Below are positions 1-9,674 of a stretch of DNA of 64,000 bases, piece by piece. The number at the start of each line of letters is the position of its first letter. Position 1 is the first letter of the stretch. The translations under genes were made by a program, and so were the position numbers. A model generated the notes under the pieces. That model ran no database searches. It had not been told where the DNA came from and saw only the letters and a list, made by a program, of their open reading frames with translations. Source of the stretch: Bacteroides sp. (lineage in GTDB: Bacteria; Bacteroidota; Bacteroidia; Bacteroidales; Bacteroidaceae); assembly GCF_030151085.1 (NCBI RefSeq), contig NZ_JASLER010000056.1:124001-188000 (forward strand), in the 5' to 3' direction.

Positions 1-2681
1 GCATGACCGTAGCCTTAAAAGACGGAAACAAGCTGATAGAGAAGTTCAACATCCAAGTAAAGATTGTAAAGGAAACGCTCTGGTCGATGTTCAACGAACG
101 CTATACCCCCACCGTCATCAACAACCAGCGTATGTACGGCAAGGTCAAACCTACCGACGAACAGATAGCCTCCACCCTGATTGAACTGAAACGTAACAAC
201 GGACGGTTTGAGGGAGAAAAATGTTACACCACCCGTCCGCAGGATTACAGCGGTCCCGTCTCCCAAGACGACCACTGGCAAGGCGGCACCATCGACTACG
301 ACTGGCTGAAAGTGGCCGACCGTATAGGTGGATTGGGCTATGCCTACGCCACTTCCAAAGTATATGGCCCGCAAGGGTCACCCCAGAAACGGGAGGAACT
401 GAGAAATGCCCTCTACCAAGCAATCCTCGCCTACACCAAGTCCGTCCCCGTGGAGGGCACCGACATCGAGATAGACGGCAAGCCCATCGGCAACTGTACC
501 GGCGACGGCTTCAGCCTATTGTCCTCACACAAGTTGGCGGGCCATCAGATAGCTACCCACCAATGGACCATGACCGACCCGCTGGTAGTACCCGTCCTCC
601 ACTTGATGCCCGACCTGCTGAAAGGCATGCAACAAGGAGATGAAACCTGCCTGCAAGTACACGATGCGCTGATACGCTATTTCCAGGTATTCACCTCCAT
701 CATTCAGAGCCGCCGTGCCATCGACAACCCGAAGGAACGCTGGGGAGAGATACAAGACACGCTCTACTCGGCAGGCGCATGGGCAGATGCCAACTTGGGA
801 CACCGCTCGCGCACCATGCTCGCCATGCCCATCATCTGGGCGGACTACAACCGCCCGATGACCTACGTGCAATATTGGTACAGCGATTTCTATCAGGACA
901 AGCCCTACAAAGGATTCAGCTTCTCACCCGGATGGAGCCCCAACGGTGTGGCAGCAGACGTGGCGCATTGGATGACCAAATACAACGTCCCCGCTCACAA
1001 ATACATCCAGTCGGGCTTCCAGCCGGACGGCACCATCTCACACCACACCGGAAACGGCACCGATGCCGCCATGGTATCTTACGGCTTTGAGTGGCTGACG
1101 GATTGCAACGCAGGGTATCAATACTTCAAGAACACCCCCTACGAGATACCGGGCAAATACCTGCAATTCCAGCTGGACCGCCTGCTACACGTCTATCCCA
1201 AACTCTTCTACAAGCAGCACATGGACTTCATCGTTGCCGGGCGCGCATTCTTGGAAGATCCGCAGAAGTTCGTGAAAAGAACCTACCCCAGAGCCGTGAA
1301 CGACCTGTTGAAAGCCATCAGCAAGAAGGCACAAATAGAAGGCGTGGAAGAACTGAAAGGTACTTTGAAGCTATTGAAAGCCAACACCTACGAATACTCC
1401 GGCACCGATGCCTACTGGGTGAACGAATACTTGGTACACCGCCGGGGTGCAAACGAAACACCCTTTTTCAGTTCGCTGAAGCTGAAATCGGAACGCACCG
1501 TGGGCGCCGAAGACTTTGACAAGAAGATACGCCGCTCATGGCATGCAGGATATGGCATCCTGCAACTGAAAGTAAGAGGAGACGAATATTCCGACAAGGT
1601 ATTGAAGAGCTTTGACTGGCATGCCCTGCCGGGACTGACCGAGGAGTGGCGCACCGACCCGCTTCCGGTGAAAGGCGGAGCACAGGCTTCTCTGCCGGGA
1701 CTTAACAAGATAGCCGGGGTGCTGGCGGACGGCACAGCAGGTATGGGTATCTATCATCATCTGCCCAAAGAGAAATACAGCTCTGCCACCGCATACAAGT
1801 CTTACCACTTCATCAATGACAAGATTATAGCCCAAGGCAGTGGCATTGCCCGCAAGCGTCCGGGGCAGCAGGCAGGGATAGCTACCTTTATCGACCAGTC
1901 GGTATTCAACGGACCGCTGACTTGGTGCGTAAACGGAAAGGTACAAGAAGTGGCTCCCGAAGAGTCGGTCAACCTTGCCGAAAGCATCGAGGGCATTTGC
2001 TGGCTGCACCAAGGAGAGAAGGGCTATGTCATCTTGCCTGAGAAGAAATTGCAGTTAGTAATAAAGACCGGCAGTGAAGTAAATATCACCGACCGGAGAA
2101 AAGCAAGCAAAGCGCCCGGCTTCATCATCGCCCTGAACCACGGCGTCACACCCGGAGAAGAGTGGGACAATAGCTACCGTTATATCATGATTCCGAACAT
2201 CAGTAAGGAGGATATGGCGGAACGGGTGAAAGAGTTACAGGAAGAGGTGGAGTTCGCACAACTGGCAAGCACCGCACATGCCGTTTACTCTGCTCCGGAC
2301 AAGACTTGGCAATATGCCTTCTTCCAACCGGGTACCATCTCCGTGGGTGGCGTGGAAGTCGCATCCGAAGACGTAGTCCAAATTATGCTATGCGATAACG
2401 GAGACAGTTGGACGCTATCCGTTAACAACCCGATGCCCGACGGAGAGAAACAAACATTGTCTTTCAGTCTCTCTACCCAACTTCCAGAAGGGACGTACGA
2501 TTACCAAGTTGGAGGCATCTATCCTATGGAAGGTGAAACCGTGACCATTGCAGCCGGCGGCAAAGACGGCAAAGGCAGCAAAGTGACCGTAGAACTGCCC
2601 GACAGCAGAGATGCGGCACACTACAACTATCAGTCCGACCTCTATGCGGCAACACCGATTGTAATCAACATTCCCAAATAA
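1..2681 (+). CDS. Chondroitin/hyaluronan lyase, PL8 family (5' end outside window)
   Basis: Probable broad-specificity chondroitin sulfate lyase that cleaves the polymer by beta-elimination and leaves unsaturated uronate at the new non-reducing end. The frame is open from the window edge; the first ATG is at base 3, but family members run to about 1,000 residues and no signal peptide is visible, so the N-terminus is missing. Counting from base 3, an alpha-helical part rich in Trp and Tyr comes first. It holds the stretch PDGTISHHTGNGTDAA, with His347/His348 and a Tyr at 360, which resembles the PL8 catalytic His/Tyr region. The beta-sandwich half follows; its segment around FIIALNHGVTPG matches the shape of the Proteus chondroitinase ABC C-terminal half. 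The order lyase, sulfatase, GH88 recalls the B. thetaiotaomicron chondroitin locus (BT3350-BT3348), from memory. The reading frame is visibly richer in G+C than the genes after 5.5 kb. Confidence 0.85.
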   Translation, partial: MTVALKDGNKLIEKFNIQVKIVKETLWSMFNERYTPTVINNQRMYGKVKPTDEQIASTLIELKRNNGRFEGEKCYTTRPQDYSGPVSQDDHWQGGTIDYDWLKVADRIGGLGYAYATSKVYGPQGSPQKREELRNALYQAILAYTKSVPVEGTDIEIDGKPIGNCTGDGFSLLSSHKLAGHQIATHQWTMTDPLVVPVLHLMPDLLKGMQQGDETCLQVHDALIRYFQVFTSIIQSRRAIDNPKERWGEIQDTLYSAGAWADANLGHRSRTMLAMPIIWADYNRPMTYVQYWYSDFYQDKPYKGFSFSPGWSPNGVAADVAHWMTKYNVPAHKYIQSGFQPDGTISHHTGNGTDAAMVSYGFEWLTDCNAGYQYFKNTPYEIPGKYLQFQLDRLLHVYPKLFYKQHMDFIVAGRAFLEDPQKFVKRTYPRAVNDLLKAISKKAQIEGVEELKGTLKLLKANTYEYSGTDAYWVNEYLVHRRGANETPFFSSLKLKSERTVGAEDFDKKIRRSWHAGYGILQLKVRGDEYSDKVLKSFDWHALPGLTEEWRTDPLPVKGGAQASLPGLNKIAGVLADGTAGMGIYHHLPKEKYSSATAYKSYHFINDKIIAQGSGIARKRPGQQAGIATFIDQSVFNGPLTWCVNGKVQEVAPEESVNLAESIEGICWLHQGEKGYVILPEKKLQLVIKTGSEVNITDRRKASKAPGFIIALNHGVTPGEEWDNSYRYIMIPNISKEDMAERVKELQEEVEFAQLASTAHAVYSAPDKTWQYAFFQPGTISVGGVEVASEDVVQIMLCDNGDSWTLSVNNPMPDGEKQTLSFSLSTQLPEGTYDYQVGGIYPMEGETVTIAAGGKDGKGSKVTVELPDSRDAAHYNYQSDLYAATPIVINIPK

Positions 2682-2732
2682 CCTAAGTTACTCTGCAAAT
2701 TCATCGAACTTACATTAAATAACTTATAGATT

Positions 2733-4139
2733 ATGAATAAAGCATATATACTCTGTTTAACCGTTGCAGGATTATCTTCCTGCAACGGCTCCAAGCCGGC
2801 TCAAGCGGGCAAGGACACCCAAGAGAACAATTCCACCACCCGACAACCGAACATCGTGATTCTGCTGACCGATGACCAGGGCTACGGAGACATGAAGTGC
2901 TACGGCAACCCACGCTTACAAACGCCTCATCTGGATAAACTGGCAAGCGAAGGAACCCGCTTCACGAACTTCTATGCAGGCGCCGCCGCCTCCACTCCTT
3001 CCCGTGCCGCCCTACTTACAGGTCGTTATGCCGAACGCGTAGGACTGCCGGGCGTAGTAGATGATACCTCGGAGAACGGACTGGAATCTTCCGAATATAC
3101 CATCGCCGACTATCTGAAGCAAAACAATTATGCCACTGGGATTATCGGCAAATGGCATTTAGGTTGCCGTCCCGAACATCTGCCCCTCCGACATGGGTTC
3201 ACGGAGTTCTTCGGTCTCCCCTACTCCAATGACATGTGGCCTTTCCACCCGAAACCGGACCATGATTACCCGGCGCTTCCTTTATATGACGGCGAAAAGG
3301 TAGTGGAATATAATCCCACCGTAAACCAAATGACCACTCGTCTGACCGAGCGTGCCATGCAGTTTATTGAGACACATAAAGACGAACCGTTCTTCCTCTA
3401 TCTGCCCTATACACAACCCCACGTTCCACTGGGCGTATCGGACAAGTTCAAAGGTAAATCCGGCGAAGGATTGTATGCGGACGTCATTATGGAGATAGAC
3501 TGGTCGGTAGGACAAATCATGGAAACCCTGAAACGCACCGGACTGGATGAAAACACACTGGTACTGTTCACTTCGGACAACGGCCCCTGGCTGAGCTATG
3601 GAGATCACGGCGGATCCAACGGCGGACTGCGCGAAGGAAAAGGAACTACTTTTGAAGGCGGTCAACGGGTGCCTTTCATCGCCCGCATGCCCAAACAAAT
3701 CCCGGCAGGAAGTGTGTCGGATGAGTTCTTGTCCGCTATCGACCTCGCCCCCACCTTGATAGAACTGACCGGCTCGCAAATGCCCCGAATGAACAAGTTC
3801 GACGGAGAGAACGTATGGCAGACCTTGACGGGAAAACCACAGGCACACCAACCTTTCTACTTTGTATATGATGGAACGGTAGAGGCCGTGCGCGACGGAA
3901 AATGGAAATGCGTCACCCCCCACGAATACCGCACCGTGACCACTCCGGGCAAAGACGGACACCCCGGCATACAGCTCAACAAAGGTGGAAAGATAGAACT
4001 GGCACTCTTCGACATGGAGAAAGACCCGCAAGAAACCAATAACTTGGCGAAGCAGCACCCGGAAGTCACCACCAAACTGGAGGCCATGATAAAAGAGTTC
4101 CAGAAGCAAATGGCAGACGAATTAAAGACACAACCCTAA
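2733..4139 (+). CDS. S1-family sulfatase, serine-type, lipoprotein
   Basis: Arylsulfatase-type enzyme, probably removing a sulfate ester from galactosamine-containing disaccharides released by the neighbouring lyase. The signal peptide ends in the lipobox LSSC (Cys17). The alkaline-phosphatase-like metal site starts with NIVILLTDDQGYGD. The modification motif is STPSRAALLTG with Ser87, so this is a serine-type enzyme that needs an anaerobic sulfatase-maturing enzyme to form formylglycine; none lies in this window. GKWHLG and LFTSDNGPW are the usual downstream metal- and substrate-site motifs. The 468 residues are normal for the family. It sits 51 bp after the PL8 gene and 3 bp before GH88, so the three are probably one operon. 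Whether it acts on the 4- or 6-sulfate cannot be told from motifs; the locus order favours comparison with BT3349. Confidence 0.88.
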   Translation: MNKAYILCLTVAGLSSCNGSKPAQAGKDTQENNSTTRQPNIVILLTDDQGYGDMKCYGNPRLQTPHLDKLASEGTRFTNFYAGAAASTPSRAALLTGRYAERVGLPGVVDDTSENGLESSEYTIADYLKQNNYATGIIGKWHLGCRPEHLPLRHGFTEFFGLPYSNDMWPFHPKPDHDYPALPLYDGEKVVEYNPTVNQMTTRLTERAMQFIETHKDEPFFLYLPYTQPHVPLGVSDKFKGKSGEGLYADVIMEIDWSVGQIMETLKRTGLDENTLVLFTSDNGPWLSYGDHGGSNGGLREGKGTTFEGGQRVPFIARMPKQIPAGSVSDEFLSAIDLAPTLIELTGSQMPRMNKFDGENVWQTLTGKPQAHQPFYFVYDGTVEAVRDGKWKCVTPHEYRTVTTPGKDGHPGIQLNKGGKIELALFDMEKDPQETNNLAKQHPEVTTKLEAMIKEFQKQMADELKTQP

Positions 4140-4142
4140 GAC

Positions 4143-5411
4143 ATGAAGAAGATATATAAGACAAGTTTTCCAAGAATCATCCATGCCTGCATTGCAAGAA
4201 TCATCCATGCCAACATCGCATTCTTGCTGATATGCTGTTGCACAGAAACAAAAGCGCAGAACCTACCCCTAAAAAAGCTGAATGTTCCCGAATGGAGCCG
4301 GAAAGCATTATCGGTAGCTGCCCAACAATCGGAGCAAATGTTTGAAGTCGTGAAGTCCACCTCCCGACTCCCCCGTTCCATCCAAAACGGAATGGTAGCA
4401 ACAACGGACTGGACAGCCGGATTCTTCCCGGGAACCCTCTGGTATCTATATGCCTATACAAACGACAGCATCTGGAAGACCCGTGCGGCACACGCCACCG
4501 AACTGATGGAACCGGAACAGTTCAATGCCTTTGACCACGACGTTGGTTTCAAGATGTATTGCAGCTACGGCAATGGTTGGCTACTGACGCAGAAAAAGGA
4601 ATACCGGCAAATCATCTTCCGCTCCGCCAAGACCCTAAGTTCCCGCTACTCCTACAAAACCGGGCTCATCATGTCGTGGGAACCGGACGAAAGCCGCGAC
4701 TGGCAGTTTCCGGTTATTATCGACAATATGATGAACCTGGAACTGATGATGGAAGCGTACAAATTGTCCGGTGATACCACCTTGAAGCATATCGCCATTT
4801 CGCATGCGGACAAGACCATGAAGTACCAGTATCGCGACAATCTTTCGTGCCCGCATGTAGTGGACTACGAAGCGGAAACGGGTAAACTCCGCAAGTTCGA
4901 CTGGAACAACGGTTCGGACGACACGAAAATATCTACCTGGTCGCGCGGACAGTCCTGGGGATTGTACGGCTTCACCATGATGTATCGGGAGACAGGCGAC
5001 CGGAAATACCTGAGACATGCGGAACGAATCGCTGACTTCCTGCTGGATCATCCCAATATGCCCACCGACCTGATCCCCTATTGGGACTACTCATCGCCCC
5101 ACCGTTCGAAGATGCGGGATACCTCAGCCGCCGCTTTGATGGCTTCGGCTTTGATGGAACTCAGCACCTACTCCACTCAAGGAAAGAAGTACTTCGATGC
5201 CGGAGAGAAACAGTTGAAAAGCCTCTCCTCACCGGAGTATCTGGCTGATCCGGGCACACATCAATTCTTCATCCTGAAGCATGCAACCGGCAACTTCCTG
5301 CGCAATAGCGAACTGGATGGAGCGCTCTCGTATGCCGACTATTATTATATGGAAGGATTGTTGCGTTATCTGAAGTTAATCAACAAACAAACGCTATATG
5401 GTTCCCTATAA
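4143..5411 (+). CDS. GH88 unsaturated glucuronyl hydrolase
   Basis: Hydrolyses the unsaturated 4,5-uronate from lyase-generated disaccharides, giving an open keto acid plus an amino sugar; probably periplasmic. The (alpha/alpha)6-barrel motifs are WTAGFFPGTLWYLY, HDVGF (Asp133) and FPVIIDNMMN (Asp194). The 61-residue gap between the two aspartates equals the Asp88-Asp149 spacing of the characterised Bacillus enzyme. The N-terminus is hydrophobic with several Cys (LLICCC) and contains an 8-residue tandem repeat (RIIHACIA, RIIHANIA). It starts 3 bp after the sulfatase stop and is followed by a strong terminator, so it closes the operon. It is clearly less similar to the two other GH88 genes here than those are to each other. 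Confidence 0.9.
   Translation: MKKIYKTSFPRIIHACIARIIHANIAFLLICCCTETKAQNLPLKKLNVPEWSRKALSVAAQQSEQMFEVVKSTSRLPRSIQNGMVATTDWTAGFFPGTLWYLYAYTNDSIWKTRAAHATELMEPEQFNAFDHDVGFKMYCSYGNGWLLTQKKEYRQIIFRSAKTLSSRYSYKTGLIMSWEPDESRDWQFPVIIDNMMNLELMMEAYKLSGDTTLKHIAISHADKTMKYQYRDNLSCPHVVDYEAETGKLRKFDWNNGSDDTKISTWSRGQSWGLYGFTMMYRETGDRKYLRHAERIADFLLDHPNMPTDLIPYWDYSSPHRSKMRDTSAAALMASALMELSTYSTQGKKYFDAGEKQLKSLSSPEYLADPGTHQFFILKHATGNFLRNSELDGALSYADYYYMEGLLRYLKLINKQTLYGSL
4171..4218 (+). repeat. 24-bp tandem duplication inside a signal-peptide region
   Basis: Two adjacent 24-bp units (4171-4194 and 4195-4218) agree at 21 of 24 positions. They are in frame and duplicate eight residues of the GH88 leader (RIIHACIA/RIIHANIA), lengthening the part before the hydrophobic core. 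Confidence 0.85.
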
Positions 5412-5451
5412 ATCCGGTAGAATAATCAATTGCTACATATAGGATTATAAA

Positions 5452-5498
5452 AAAAGACTTCATTTCTGCCATTAACATTGGTAGAAATGAAGTCTTTT
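5452..5498 (+). terminator. Intrinsic terminator after GH88
   Basis: A 19-bp stem (5452-5470 with 5480-5498, one G-U pair) and a 9-base loop. The left arm begins with an A-run and the right arm ends in TCTTTT, so it could work in both directions. It separates the PL8-sulfatase-GH88 operon from HTCS1. Confidence 0.88.
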
Positions 5499-5501
5499 AT
5501 A

Positions 5502-5509
5502 TATCTTTA
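5502..5509 (+). promoter_or_regulatory. Possible -7 box for HTCS1
   Basis: TATCTTTA differs in one base from the Bacteroides TAnnTTTG consensus and lies 24 bp before the HTCS1 start, right after the terminator. No clear -33 element is visible. Confidence 0.35.
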
Positions 5510-5533
5510 CCTAACATTTATATTATATCAGCC

Positions 5534-8500
5534 ATGGCAAAGCAAATCTTACTTCTAATACTATCCGGAATATTCTCATGTTCCCTCTTCTCACAAATAA
5601 CGGAACCCATCAGTTTTGTCCATATCGGACTGGACGAAGGGTTGTCACAAAGTACCGTATTTGATATTGCGCAAGATAAGCACGGCTGCATGTGGTTTGC
5701 CACCTATGATGGTCTGAATAAGTATGACGGTTACAATTTCACAGTCTACCAACACAACGAGAAAATACCGAATAGCATTGCCAGTGACATTATCCGCACG
5801 ATCAAGATCGACAGCCAAAACAGAATGTGGGTGGGCACCTCCGAAGGACTTTCGCTTTATGACAACAACAAGGATGTGTTCCTGAATTTTGAGCACAAAA
5901 AAGACGGAAAGAATATGTTGGTGAGTAAGATCATTGAGGTGAACAAGAGACTGCTGCTTGTTATGATTGACAATGAGCTACTGGCTTTTGACGTCGAAGC
6001 GGGAAAATTCACCAAAGACTGCCCGCTAACTCCCGATTTGTTTACGTTAGTACCTACTACCCTCTACCGGAAAGGGGATAATATCTATATAGGAAGTTTT
6101 CAAGGCTTATTCTTATACTCCATCTCCCAAAACACTTTCAGAGCTATTGCCCCCGAAATACTGAAAAACAAAAATATACTTCCCATTTTACAACAATCAT
6201 CCACCCGACTGTGGGTGGGAACTGAAGGATACGGCTTATTCCTTATAAATCCTCAGAACGGAGAGATCTTAAGCAATTACACCGCCAATACAGACAAAAA
6301 CAAATTTTATATCAGTTCCAACTACATACGTTCCCTTGCCGTAGACGATCAAGACCGACTTTGGATAGGTACCATCAACTCTCTCAACATCTACAATAAA
6401 GCAAACGACTCCTTCACAACGTATGAAAGTAATCTTTTGAAAGAAGGCAGCCTTTCACAAACGTCCATCCGAAGCATATTTATGGACACACAAGGAGGGA
6501 CGTGGGTAGGCACATTCTTCGGCGGGCTGAATTATTATCATCCACTAAAGAACCGGTTCAGGAATATCCGGTCCGTAGCCAATAAAAATTCATTGAACGA
6601 CAATGTAATAGGATGCATCGTGGAAGATGCCCGAAAAAACTTATGGATAGGAACGAACAGCGGTGGAGTGAATCATTATGACACAAAAGCCCATACTTTC
6701 AAGCATTATACAAAGAAAGACGGATTAGGTTCCAATGACATAAAAACCATATATGTAGATGAAGAACGGAACCTGGTTTATATTGGCATGCATGCCGGAG
6801 GGCTTAGCATACTGAACCGCAACTCCGGGCGCATTGAAACATTTAAGAATATCCATACCCCGACCGTTGCTTCCCAAAGTACTTATGCTATCATACCTAT
6901 CGGCAACGGTGAGTATTGGTTAGGAACGCTTGGAGGACTTGTCCGCTTCAATCCACAACAGAAAACATTTACACCTCTGACTGCTGAAAAGGACGGAACA
7001 CCATTTAAGAGTACCAAAATCACCATGATATTCAGGGACAGCAAAAAGCGTCTGTGGTTCGGAACCGAAGAAGGAATAACTATCTATAAACAGGAAGCAT
7101 CCGACTTGCAGAGGATTCAGTTACTACCTGCCGAATCTACTGTAACCCGGAAATTCATTAATTGCATTTATGAATCCCGCAACGGCATCTTCTACATAGG
7201 GACACGAAGCGGAATATATCGTTTCAATGAAGAGTCTGGAGAGATAAAACAATATACCACTGCGGAAGGGCTTCCTAACAATGTAACTTATAGCATATTG
7301 GAAGATTCTTTGGAAAGACTATGGATCAGTACGGACCAAGGATTGAGTTGCTATCAACCCAAAATGGAGAATTTCCGCAACTATGCCAGTATAGACGGAT
7401 TGCAGAGCAACCAATTTACTCAAGCCCATCACTTGGCAAGCGATGGGAAAATGTACTTTGGAGGCATCAATGGCATCACTACTTTTCGCCCCGAACTACT
7501 GACTGAAAACCCCTATACCCCGCCGGTAGTGATTACGCAGCTATCTATTTTCAATAAACCCGTCCGCCCCAATGATGAAAGCAACATATTGGAAAAAGAC
7601 ATCAGTGAAACCCGGAGCATCACCCTGACCGCAGAACAATCCATGTTTTCCATCAGATTTGTAGTCTCCAACTATATAGCGGGTAACCACAACTCTTTTG
7701 CCTATATGCTGGAAGGATATGACAAAGAGTGGTACCATACCGAAGGGTTCCGCACCCCCTCATACGCCAATCTGCCACACGGCACTTATCGTTTCCTCGT
7801 GAAAGCTGCCAATAATGACGGCAAATGGAATAATACGCCTACTGAATTAGAGATTATCATACTCCCCGTCTGGTATAAGACTTGGTGGGCTTTCCTATTA
7901 TTCGCTGCCGCTTTCATTTCAATTACAGCCTTCATTATCCGTTACTTCTGGATTCGTAAAAGCATGGAAGCGCAGATACAGCTGGAACGGGTAGACAAAG
8001 AGCGGCAAAAAGAGACCAATGAAATGAAATTGCGTTTCTTCATCAATATTTCTCATGAATTACGCACTCCGCTGACATTAATCCTCGCTCCCCTGCAAGA
8101 ATTGCTTGAGAAGATAAACGACCGTTGGGCACAACAACAATTAGAACATATACAGCGGAACACAAACCGGCTGCTGCATTTGGTCAATCAACTCATGGAT
8201 TACAGAAGAGCGGAATTAGGAGTGTTCAACCTGAAAGTGAGATACAATCCGATTCATCAAGTCATCGCAAAGAGCTTCCTCTTCTATGAGAAACTGGCAC
8301 AACGCAAAAAGATAACTTATAACCTTTATTCGGAAGTAGAGAACAAGTCAATACTTTGCGACCCGAACTATCTGGAACTGATTGTGAATAACCTGTTGTC
8401 CAATGCCTTCAAATATACCCAAGAAGAGCAAAGCATCACCGTGACGATAAAAGAAGAAGGAGACAACCTGGTATTGCAGGTAAAAGATACCGGTACGGGT

Positions 8501-9598
8501 ATTCCCAAAGAGCAACAGGGAAAAATTTTCGAACGTTTCTATCAGGTAGGTCACGAACACTTAGGCAGTGGCATCGGACTTTCATTAGTACACCGGTTGG
8601 TGGACTTGCATCATGGGAACATCACCTTAGAGAGTCAGGAGGGAGCAGGCAGCACTTTTTCTATCTACTTGCCGACCACCGAAGAGAGCTACCGCCCTGA
8701 CGAAAAAGCCAATACAGCCGAAGAAGAGAACCAGAAAGCAGCCTATACCACCAATGAACAGCAGATGTATATTGTTGATGCAGAGCCGGAAACAGAAACA
8801 GATAAAACCCCGGATGAAGCAGACTCCAAGAAAGAGACCATCCTGATTGTGGAAGACAATGTAGAGATACAGCAATATCTGAATGATTCACTGCAAAACA
8901 ACTATCATATACTGAAAGCCGGAAATGGCGAAGAAGCTTTAGAACAGATAAAGGAGCAGAGTGTTGATCTGATCCTGACTGATGTCATGATGCCCATAAT
9001 GGACGGTCTGCAACTCTGCAAACGGGTGAAAAGCAATCTTCATTTTTGCCACATTCCCATCATTGTCCTCTCTGCCAAAGCTGATCTAAGAGAACAACTA
9101 GAGGGATTAGAGGTCGGTGCGGACGATTACATTCCCAAACCATTCTCCTTATCCTTGCTTACAATGAAAATCAAGAATCTGTTCCGTACGCGCCATCACA
9201 TCCTTCAACACTATTCCAATTCTTTGGAAATCGAGCCGGAAAAGATTGCTCTGAATCCCTTGGACGAGGGGCTACTGAAGAAAGCGGTAGAGATAGTGGA
9301 AAAGCATCTCGACGACATAAATTTCTCTACAGAAATATTTGCCGGTGAGATGTGCATGAGCCGGTCCAACCTGCATCTGAAAATGAAAGCATTGACCGGG
9401 GAATCGGCGAATGAATTTATTCGTAAGATACGCTACAACCATGCGTGCAAACTGTTGGATGAGAAACGCTATACGATAGCAGAAATCAGCACAATGGTAG
9501 GGTTTAACTCCCCTTCCTATTTTGCTACCAGTTTCAAGAAATACTTCGGTTACATGCCATCGGAATATACAAAAAACAAAGGTACTCAACAGAATTAA
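5534..9598 (+). CDS. Hybrid two-component system regulator (HTCS1)
   Basis: A one-protein sensor and regulator that detects a glycan breakdown product in the periplasm and activates utilisation genes. A Sec signal peptide (about residues 1-21) is followed by a two-bladed-propeller sensor of many repeats with the signature LWIGT, a Y_Y_Y domain before the membrane, and one membrane span near residues 783-806. Then come HisKA with SHELRTP (His841), the ATPase domain (NLLSNAFKYT, DTGTGIP, GSGIGLSLV), a receiver with TDVMMP (Asp1150), and a C-terminal AraC-type DNA-binding domain ending in FNSPSYFATSFKKYFG. Length 1,354 is typical. It lies between module A and SusC1, so it may control both. In B. 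thetaiotaomicron a regulator of this type responds to chondroitin disaccharides; the ligand here is unknown. It is a close paralogue of HTCS2 at 29049. Confidence 0.95.
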   Translation: MAKQILLLILSGIFSCSLFSQITEPISFVHIGLDEGLSQSTVFDIAQDKHGCMWFATYDGLNKYDGYNFTVYQHNEKIPNSIASDIIRTIKIDSQNRMWVGTSEGLSLYDNNKDVFLNFEHKKDGKNMLVSKIIEVNKRLLLVMIDNELLAFDVEAGKFTKDCPLTPDLFTLVPTTLYRKGDNIYIGSFQGLFLYSISQNTFRAIAPEILKNKNILPILQQSSTRLWVGTEGYGLFLINPQNGEILSNYTANTDKNKFYISSNYIRSLAVDDQDRLWIGTINSLNIYNKANDSFTTYESNLLKEGSLSQTSIRSIFMDTQGGTWVGTFFGGLNYYHPLKNRFRNIRSVANKNSLNDNVIGCIVEDARKNLWIGTNSGGVNHYDTKAHTFKHYTKKDGLGSNDIKTIYVDEERNLVYIGMHAGGLSILNRNSGRIETFKNIHTPTVASQSTYAIIPIGNGEYWLGTLGGLVRFNPQQKTFTPLTAEKDGTPFKSTKITMIFRDSKKRLWFGTEEGITIYKQEASDLQRIQLLPAESTVTRKFINCIYESRNGIFYIGTRSGIYRFNEESGEIKQYTTAEGLPNNVTYSILEDSLERLWISTDQGLSCYQPKMENFRNYASIDGLQSNQFTQAHHLASDGKMYFGGINGITTFRPELLTENPYTPPVVITQLSIFNKPVRPNDESNILEKDISETRSITLTAEQSMFSIRFVVSNYIAGNHNSFAYMLEGYDKEWYHTEGFRTPSYANLPHGTYRFLVKAANNDGKWNNTPTELEIIILPVWYKTWWAFLLFAAAFISITAFIIRYFWIRKSMEAQIQLERVDKERQKETNEMKLRFFINISHELRTPLTLILAPLQELLEKINDRWAQQQLEHIQRNTNRLLHLVNQLMDYRRAELGVFNLKVRYNPIHQVIAKSFLFYEKLAQRKKITYNLYSEVENKSILCDPNYLELIVNNLLSNAFKYTQEEQSITVTIKEEGDNLVLQVKDTGTGIPKEQQGKIFERFYQVGHEHLGSGIGLSLVHRLVDLHHGNITLESQEGAGSTFSIYLPTTEESYRPDEKANTAEEENQKAAYTTNEQQMYIVDAEPETETDKTPDEADSKKETILIVEDNVEIQQYLNDSLQNNYHILKAGNGEEALEQIKEQSVDLILTDVMMPIMDGLQLCKRVKSNLHFCHIPIIVLSAKADLREQLEGLEVGADDYIPKPFSLSLLTMKIKNLFRTRHHILQHYSNSLEIEPEKIALNPLDEGLLKKAVEIVEKHLDDINFSTEIFAGEMCMSRSNLHLKMKALTGESANEFIRKIRYNHACKLLDEKRYTIAEISTMVGFNSPSYFATSFKKYFGYMPSEYTKNKGTQQN

Positions 9599-9642
9599 AA
9601 ATCAATTCAACATTTCCGGAATGCGGATATACTGTATCACCT

Positions 9643-9650
9643 TAACTTTG
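9643..9650 (+). promoter_or_regulatory. -7 box (TAACTTTG) before the DUF6250-like gene
   Basis: A perfect TAnnTTTG match lies 24 bp before the chosen ATG at 9675 and just past the HTCS1 stop, so this small gene may have its own promoter. No convincing -33 element. Confidence 0.45.
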
Positions 9651-9674
9651 CTCCAAATTATAATACACAAAGTT

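Noticed and set aside
3282..4109. A 275-codon - ORF across the sulfatase
   Set aside because: Antisense shadow of a well-supported gene with G+C-rich codons that lack stops on the other strand.
9522..9674. Upstream extension of the DUF6250-like gene
   Set aside because: It would overlap the HTCS1 end and put a polar stretch before the signal peptide; ATG 9675 gives a proper signal.
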